Shown here piece after piece: positions 6,619 to 10,645 of a stretch of DNA of 10,645 nucleotides (the stretch's first letter is position 1; every line of letters begins with the position of its first letter). This DNA is from an uncultured Actinomycetes bacterium (GTDB taxonomy: Bacteria; Actinomycetota; Actinomycetes; Nanopelagicales; Nanopelagicaceae), in assembly GCA_903899145.1 (NCBI GenBank), contig CAIUHY010000014.1, forward strand, positions 1 through 10,645, read 5' to 3'. Below the pieces are notes generated by a model that did no database searches, was not told the DNA's origin, and saw only the letters and a program-made list of their open reading frames with translations. A program made the translations under genes and the position numbers.

Positions 6619-7726
6619 AACTTGCCATCCCTTGCATGGAGCGCGTTGACGCAGATCTTGTAAAGCTTGCTCGTATCTGTAAGAAAGAGAAGCTTGCGAT
6701 GATTGCTGCAAGCAGTAGCGCCATCCAAAGAGGCTCGAAACCTGCCACAACAGTTGGAAGAGCAAACATTGCGGTCCAAAGATACAAAATAGTGACCGCT
6801 TCGCGCTGCGTGCAACCTAAATCAAGTAAACGATGGTGCAGATGCTCTCTGTCAGCGGCAAATGGTGAGCGTCCTGCCCGTAGTCTTCTAGTAATTGCCA
6901 TAAGCAAATCAATAAACGGAATAGCAAGAATTGTAAATGGCAGCAGCAGTGGGACTAACGTTGACCGAGAATCCTGACCTGAAATTGCATTTATATCAAT
7001 CTGTCCCGTTAATGTAATTGCGGCGGCGGATAACAAGAGCCCGAGAAGCATGGCACCTGAATCACCCATAAAAATCTTTGCTGGGTAATAATTAAACGGT
7101 AGAAAACCAACACACATTCCAATAACAACTGCGGTGACAAGTGAAGGAGCTCCAGCACGATTAAACCCATTAGTAATAGCCAAGATATAAGAAAAGGCAA
7201 AGAAGGCGATCGCACATATGGCAACAATGCCGGTGGCAAGGCCATCTAGTCCATCGATGAAATTCACCGCATTAATAACAAGCATAACAAATACAACTGT
7301 GAGTACCTGACCGATATTTGAAGGAAGTGTATAAATACCGTTAATCGGTAGCCAAAGAATTTGAACACCATGGAGAAGCAAGATTCCTCCAGCAAGTGCT
7401 TGCCCAGCAAACTTTGTGAGGGCATCTAAATCAAAACGATCATCGAGTGCTCCAAGTAGCATGACAAAAGTTGCTGCCTCAAAGATTCCTGTCAGCTCTC
7501 TTCCAAATGCTGCTCCTACTAATGGAAGATGACCAACAATGAGAAATGTGATGGCCATTGATGCCCACATTCCAATTCCACCCCAGCGAGGGGTAATGGT
7601 TGTGTGAATGTCACGCTCTCGTAGTTGTCCAAAAGCACCAGAGTGCATAGATAGATTACGGATGAGCGGAGTAATGAGAAAACAAAAAGCAGCAGCAAGT
7701 GCCGCAGAAATTAAATACTCACGCAT
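6611..7726 (-). CDS. wecA: WecA/Rfe-type undecaprenyl-phosphate N-acetylhexosamine-1-phosphate transferase
   Basis: Integral membrane enzyme that moves a sugar-1-phosphate (normally GlcNAc-1-P) from a UDP-sugar to polyprenyl phosphate, the first step in making envelope glycans. The 371 residues contain many membrane helices and all the family motifs: Mg-binding DD at 95-96 (LGALDDRFDLD), NFIDGLDGLATG at 155-166, FMGDSGA at 219-225, and the HLHHRLL motif at 295-301 in the last cytoplasmic loop, which separates WecA-type enzymes from MraY. The ATG start has GAGG 10 bases upstream. It lies 24 bases after glyA and overlaps atpI. In mycobacteria the same neighbour (rfe) starts the linker of arabinogalactan; the product in this organism is unknown. 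Confidence 0.93.
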   Translation of the reverse strand: MREYLISAALAAAFCFLITPLIRNLSMHSGAFGQLRERDIHTTITPRWGGIGMWASMAITFLIVGHLPLVGAAFGRELTGIFEAATFVMLLGALDDRFDLDALTKFAGQALAGGILLLHGVQILWLPINGIYTLPSNIGQVLTVVFVMLVINAVNFIDGLDGLATGIVAICAIAFFAFSYILAITNGFNRAGAPSLVTAVVIGMCVGFLPFNYYPAKIFMGDSGAMLLGLLLSAAAITLTGQIDINAISGQDSRSTLVPLLLPFTILAIPFIDLLMAITRRLRAGRSPFAADREHLHHRLLDLGCTQREAVTILYLWTAMFALPTVVAGFEPLWMALLLAAIIASFSFLQIRASFTRSASTRSMQGMASYE

Positions 7727-7750
7727 AGTCCCATCACCTCGTGGGTAATA

Positions 7751-9022
7751 CTAGCGAGGGTAAACAGGGAATTTTGCAGTCAGTGCACGCACATCTTGCG
7801 AAATAGCCTTAGCCTTTGAAGGCTCCCCACCATCTTTAATTGCTCTTGCAATCAGTGAGCCAATTTCTTGCATCTCAGGTGCACCCATTCCTTGGGTTGT
7901 AGTTGCAGCTGATCCAACACGAATGCCACTTGTCACTGCTGGTGATTCTGGGTCATATGGAATTGCATTTTTGTTTAAAGTGATTCCTGAAAGTCCACAG
8001 CGCTCATCTGCAACTTTTCCGTTAATACCTGTAGAGCGAATATCAATAAGAGCTAGATGTGTCTGTGTACCTCCTGAAACGGCACGCATTCCTTCTCCTT
8101 CAAGGCTCTTAGCAAGTACCTGACAATTAGAAATAACATCCTTTGCATACTTCTGATAAGCAGGTGTTGCACACTCCTTCAAAGCAACCGCCTTACCCGC
8201 AACAGCGCTCATAATTGGACCACCTTGCATACCAGGGAAAACTGCTTTATCAATTGCTGCTGCATGTTCAGCCTTTGAAAGAATCATTCCCCCACGTGGT
8301 CCGCGCAGAACTTTGTGAGTAGTAAATGAAACAACATCTGCATATGGAACAGGTGATGGGATCGCTTTGCCCGCAACTAATCCAATAAAGTGCGCAGCAT
8401 CAACCCACATAATTGCCCCGACTTCATCACAGATAGAGCGGACCTTCGCAAAATCAATCAAACTTGGATAAGCGGTTGCACCTGTGCAGATCATTCGCGG
8501 AGCATTCTTGAGAGCTAAATCACGTAGCTCGTCATAATCAATGAGTTCATTATCTTGGCGCACGCCATAAGAAACAATGTTGAACCATTTACCTGAAAAG
8601 TTAACTTTTGATCCATGAGTCAAATGTCCGCCATGCGGCAATGACATTGCAAGGACGGTATCCCCGGGCTTAGTAAACGCCTGATACACAGCTACGTTTG
8701 CACTTGCACCTGAATGTGGTTGCAAGTTCGCATGCTCTGCGCCGAAAAGTGACTTTGCTCGCTCAATGCCTATCACTTCGACTTTATCTACTTCTTCACA
8801 ACCGCCGTAGTAACGCTTACCTGGGTAACCCTCTGCATATTTGTTTGACAGTGTCGATCCAAGAGTTGCCAGTACTGCAGGTGATGTGAAGTTTTCACTT
8901 GCAATCAACTGCAGATTATGGCGCTGGCGCTCTAACTCTGAAAGAAGTACTGCAGCAATATCTGGATCTTGTGCTTGCAGCGCTGGAAAATCTGGGCCAA
9001 AGAAAGTATCTGATGTGGACAT
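7751..9022 (-). CDS. glyA: Serine hydroxymethyltransferase
   Basis: PLP enzyme of the cytoplasm that converts serine and tetrahydrofolate to glycine and methylene-tetrahydrofolate, the main source of one-carbon units. The 423 residues are normal for the family. Seen: LIASENFTS (39-47), SNKYAEGYPGKRYYGGCE (59-76), GGHLTHG (131-137), VDAAH with Asp208 and His211, the PLP-binding lysine K237 in TTHKVLRGPRGG, FPGMQGGP, and the carboxylate-binding arginine in TSGIRVG. Some usually constant positions differ: VDMAH reads VDAAH, and the normal GTPAxTTRGF block reads GSAATTTQGM. Catalytic residues are kept, so it should be active. The start ATG lies 9 bases after the preceding stop; only a weak site (TTAGG) precedes it. 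Confidence 0.96.
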   Translation of the reverse strand: MSTSDTFFGPDFPALQAQDPDIAAVLLSELERQRHNLQLIASENFTSPAVLATLGSTLSNKYAEGYPGKRYYGGCEEVDKVEVIGIERAKSLFGAEHANLQPHSGASANVAVYQAFTKPGDTVLAMSLPHGGHLTHGSKVNFSGKWFNIVSYGVRQDNELIDYDELRDLALKNAPRMICTGATAYPSLIDFAKVRSICDEVGAIMWVDAAHFIGLVAGKAIPSPVPYADVVSFTTHKVLRGPRGGMILSKAEHAAAIDKAVFPGMQGGPIMSAVAGKAVALKECATPAYQKYAKDVISNCQVLAKSLEGEGMRAVSGGTQTHLALIDIRSTGINGKVADERCGLSGITLNKNAIPYDPESPAVTSGIRVGSAATTTQGMGAPEMQEIGSLIARAIKDGGEPSKAKAISQDVRALTAKFPVYPR

Positions 9023-9031
9023 GGCCTAAGC

Positions 9032-9691
9032 CTATGTGCTGGATCTAGAAATATCAGGAATGACAGATTGGAGTTGGGCAAGTGAGATTGCTCCCACTCT
9101 GGAAACCTCTAGGACGCCCTTCGTGCCGGTCGCAGACCTTCGAACAACTGTGGATAGCGCCCCAGCAGGAAGAGGGCCTTCATCAATCTCGAGTATGACA
9201 TCGCTGCCTGCAACAAAGTTATTGAGTGAAGCTATTAAGCCCTGCCCTGCCTGCGCGATGCTAGCAACCGCAAGAGGTCCGCTTTGCTCTAATAGTTTTA
9301 ATAAGAATTGTCTTGATGGAATACGCAGGACGAACTGCGCAAGTGAACCCTCATCCCCCAAATCCCAACTCAGCGCAGGTTGCTGCATCAACTGCATTGT
9401 TAATAAACCAGGCCAAAACTTTTCGGCCAGTTTCTGCCATGGCTCATCAAAATCTTGTGCAATCCCAGAGACCGCTGAAGTACTGCCAACCATTACCTGG
9501 CAAGCAGTGCGGAGTTCATCGCCTCTGAGCTGATGAATCTTGGTAACTGAATTTTGATTAAAAGCATCACATGCATACATATATCCATGCTCTGCGGCAA
9601 CAACAACAATCCCACCACGCAAAATTGAGATAAGGGCTCGGTCAACGCTCGCTGCAAAATTTTGTGAATCTAGAACAATCTTCTCACCCAT
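9032..9691 (-). CDS. YrdC/Sua5-like protein with altered active-site motifs
   Basis: Homologue of L-threonylcarbamoyladenylate synthase (TsaC/Sua5), which makes the activated precursor for t6A in tRNA. The 219 residues align along their length with actinobacterial Sua5: FWPGLLT at 92-98, WDLGD at 109-113, VLRIPSR at 121-127, and GAISLAQLQSVIPD near the end. The catalytic signatures are substituted, however. The PTxTVYG motif reads AAEHGYM (32-38), the KxR pair reads R56-G-D58, and the SSAN motif reads ASIA (143-146). The frame is intact, with no internal stops, so the gene appears maintained. Its ATG overlaps the hflX stop as TAATG, with GAGG about 10 bases upstream. It may be a binding or regulatory protein that has lost synthase activity, or a highly divergent enzyme. 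The fold assignment is fairly sure; the function is not. Confidence 0.8.
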   Translation of the reverse strand: MGEKIVLDSQNFAASVDRALISILRGGIVVVAAEHGYMYACDAFNQNSVTKIHQLRGDELRTACQVMVGSTSAVSGIAQDFDEPWQKLAEKFWPGLLTMQLMQQPALSWDLGDEGSLAQFVLRIPSRQFLLKLLEQSGPLAVASIAQAGQGLIASLNNFVAGSDVILEIDEGPLPAGALSTVVRRSATGTKGVLEVSRVGAISLAQLQSVIPDISRSST

Positions 9692-10645
9692 TACAGCGTT
9701 ACCTCTTTCTGAGTGGCAACCTCCACTTGCTGGGCAATGTGTGCATCGACCATCGCATGGATTGAAGTACCTAGCTCAGAATACGTTTCAGAAAGTACTT
9801 CTCCGCGTTCATGGATTGCAGAGACAAGATCTCCTCTACTAAAAGGAATGACTACTTTAATTTCTATCCGAGGTCTCGGTAGAGATGTTTCAATAGCTTT
9901 AACTAAAGTATCAAGACCAAACCCGGTACGCGCAGAGAAGGCGAATGAGTTGCTCTCTTCTCTGAGTAGCTGCATCTGCACTTCAGGCAAGGCAATATCT
10001 GCTTTGTTGATTGCAATAATCTCTGGGATATCTCCGCCGCCAATATCGTTAATTACTTCACGAACAGCGCGGATCTGCTCACGTGGATCGGGGTGCGAAC
10101 CATCAACCACATGCACGATGAGATCTGCTCCAGACACTTCTTCCAGAGTTGACTTAAACGCTTCAACAAGTTGATGCGGCAAATGCCTTACAAAGCCCAC
10201 AGTGTCTGAAAGTGTGTAAATGCGACCATCAGATGCCGTAACTCTACGAACAGTGGGATCAAGTGTTGCAAAGAGTGCGTTCTCAACAAGCACGCCAGCT
10301 CCGGTGAGTTTATTCATCAACGATGACTTACCGGCATTTGTATAGCCAGCGATTGCAACGGAGGGAACGTTATGTCGGTTGCGTTCTTGACGCTTTGTAT
10401 CTCTGGCAACTTTCATCTCTTTAATTTCATTGCGAAGCTTTGCCATCTTGTCATTAATGCGGCGACGATCTGTTTCTATCTTTGTTTCACCTGGGCCACG
10501 TCCACCAATTCCACCCGCTTGGCGCGAAAGAGAATCACCCCAACCACGAAGGCGCGGCAACATGTAACTCATCTGCGCCAATTCAACTTGTGCTTTACCT
10601 TCACGAGATTTTGCATGCTGGGCAAATATGTCCAAAATTAAGGCA
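9691..10645 (-). CDS. hflX: GTPase HflX (5' end outside window)
   Basis: Ribosome-associated GTPase; in other bacteria it splits stalled or hibernating 70S ribosomes after stress. About 317 residues are visible, from LILDIFAQHAKSREGK to the stop; the N-terminal domain (roughly the first hundred or more residues) lies beyond the window. Counting from the first complete codon: the linker with GGRGPGETKIETDRR is at about 46-61, the helical region follows, G1 GYTNAGKSS is at 100-108, the switch I block LFATLDPTVRR at 124-134, G3 DTVG at 147-150, G4 NKAD at 213-216 and G5 SAR at 237-239. All GTP-binding motifs are intact. The C-terminal domain (about 255-317) is present. The stop overlaps the start of the YrdC-like gene, suggesting one transcript. 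Confidence 0.96.
   Translation of the reverse strand, partial: ALILDIFAQHAKSREGKAQVELAQMSYMLPRLRGWGDSLSRQAGGIGGRGPGETKIETDRRRINDKMAKLRNEIKEMKVARDTKRQERNRHNVPSVAIAGYTNAGKSSLMNKLTGAGVLVENALFATLDPTVRRVTASDGRIYTLSDTVGFVRHLPHQLVEAFKSTLEEVSGADLIVHVVDGSHPDPREQIRAVREVINDIGGGDIPEIIAINKADIALPEVQMQLLREESNSFAFSARTGFGLDTLVKAIETSLPRPRIEIKVVIPFSRGDLVSAIHERGEVLSETYSELGTSIHAMVDAHIAQQVEVATQKEVTL

Noticed and set aside
6619..6765. N-terminal extension of the atpI frame
   Set aside because: It lies inside the wecA coding region in another frame and reads as unlikely protein; the ATG at 6618 has a ribosome binding site and starts the recognisable membrane protein.
9036..9533. A 165-codon open frame on the + strand
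   Set aside because: It is a shadow of the YrdC-like gene, with no family motif and no clear ribosome binding site.

Overview
The window is a stretch of core chromosome. Thirteen protein genes all lie on the minus strand, so the reading order is from high to low coordinates. They run hflX (5' end outside the window), a YrdC/Sua5-like gene, glyA, wecA, atpI, an atpZ-like gene, and then atpB-atpE-atpF-atpH-atpA-atpG-atpD (3' end outside the window). I see no mobile element, CRISPR array, tRNA, rRNA or convincing + strand gene.

The neighbourhood points to an actinobacterium. A Sua5-family gene, glyA and a WecA/Rfe phosphotransferase just upstream of an F-type ATP synthase operon is the arrangement known from Streptomyces, and in part from Mycobacterium. 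The proteins also look actinobacterial: a long delta subunit, a c subunit with a GVARQPE polar loop, and a Sua5-family protein with the FWPG and WDLGD blocks of that phylum. Unlike Mycobacterium, b and delta are separate genes. The base composition looks below 50% GC by eye, unlike soil actinomycetes. A streamlined aquatic lineage such as the freshwater Nanopelagicales (acI) would fit, but that placement is inference.

Region 6172-10645 is a tightly packed upstream block. It holds a ribosome-associated GTPase (hflX), a YrdC-fold protein whose active-site motifs look eroded, serine hydroxymethyltransferase (one-carbon metabolism), WecA (first step of envelope glycan assembly on a lipid carrier) and AtpI. 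Stops and starts overlap or nearly touch, and atpI starts inside the end of wecA. Region 5976-6167 is the small AtpZ-like membrane protein. Next comes a 105-base gap with a possible promoter. Region 1-5870 is the ATP synthase proper: membrane part a, c, b, then delta, alpha, gamma and beta. The epsilon gene (atpC) would be expected just beyond position 1.

The genes from atpI to atpD build one machine. AtpI and the AtpZ-like protein probably assist assembly or ion supply; a, b and c form the proton channel and rotor; delta and b form the stator; alpha, beta and gamma form the catalytic head.

Nothing here is an obviously new multi-gene system. The observations most worth checking are the Sua5 homologue with substituted catalytic motifs, a c subunit whose helix-1 glycine motif has two central alanines (relevant to rotor ring size), and AT-rich hairpins in the two longest gaps inside the atp cluster downstream of atpB.
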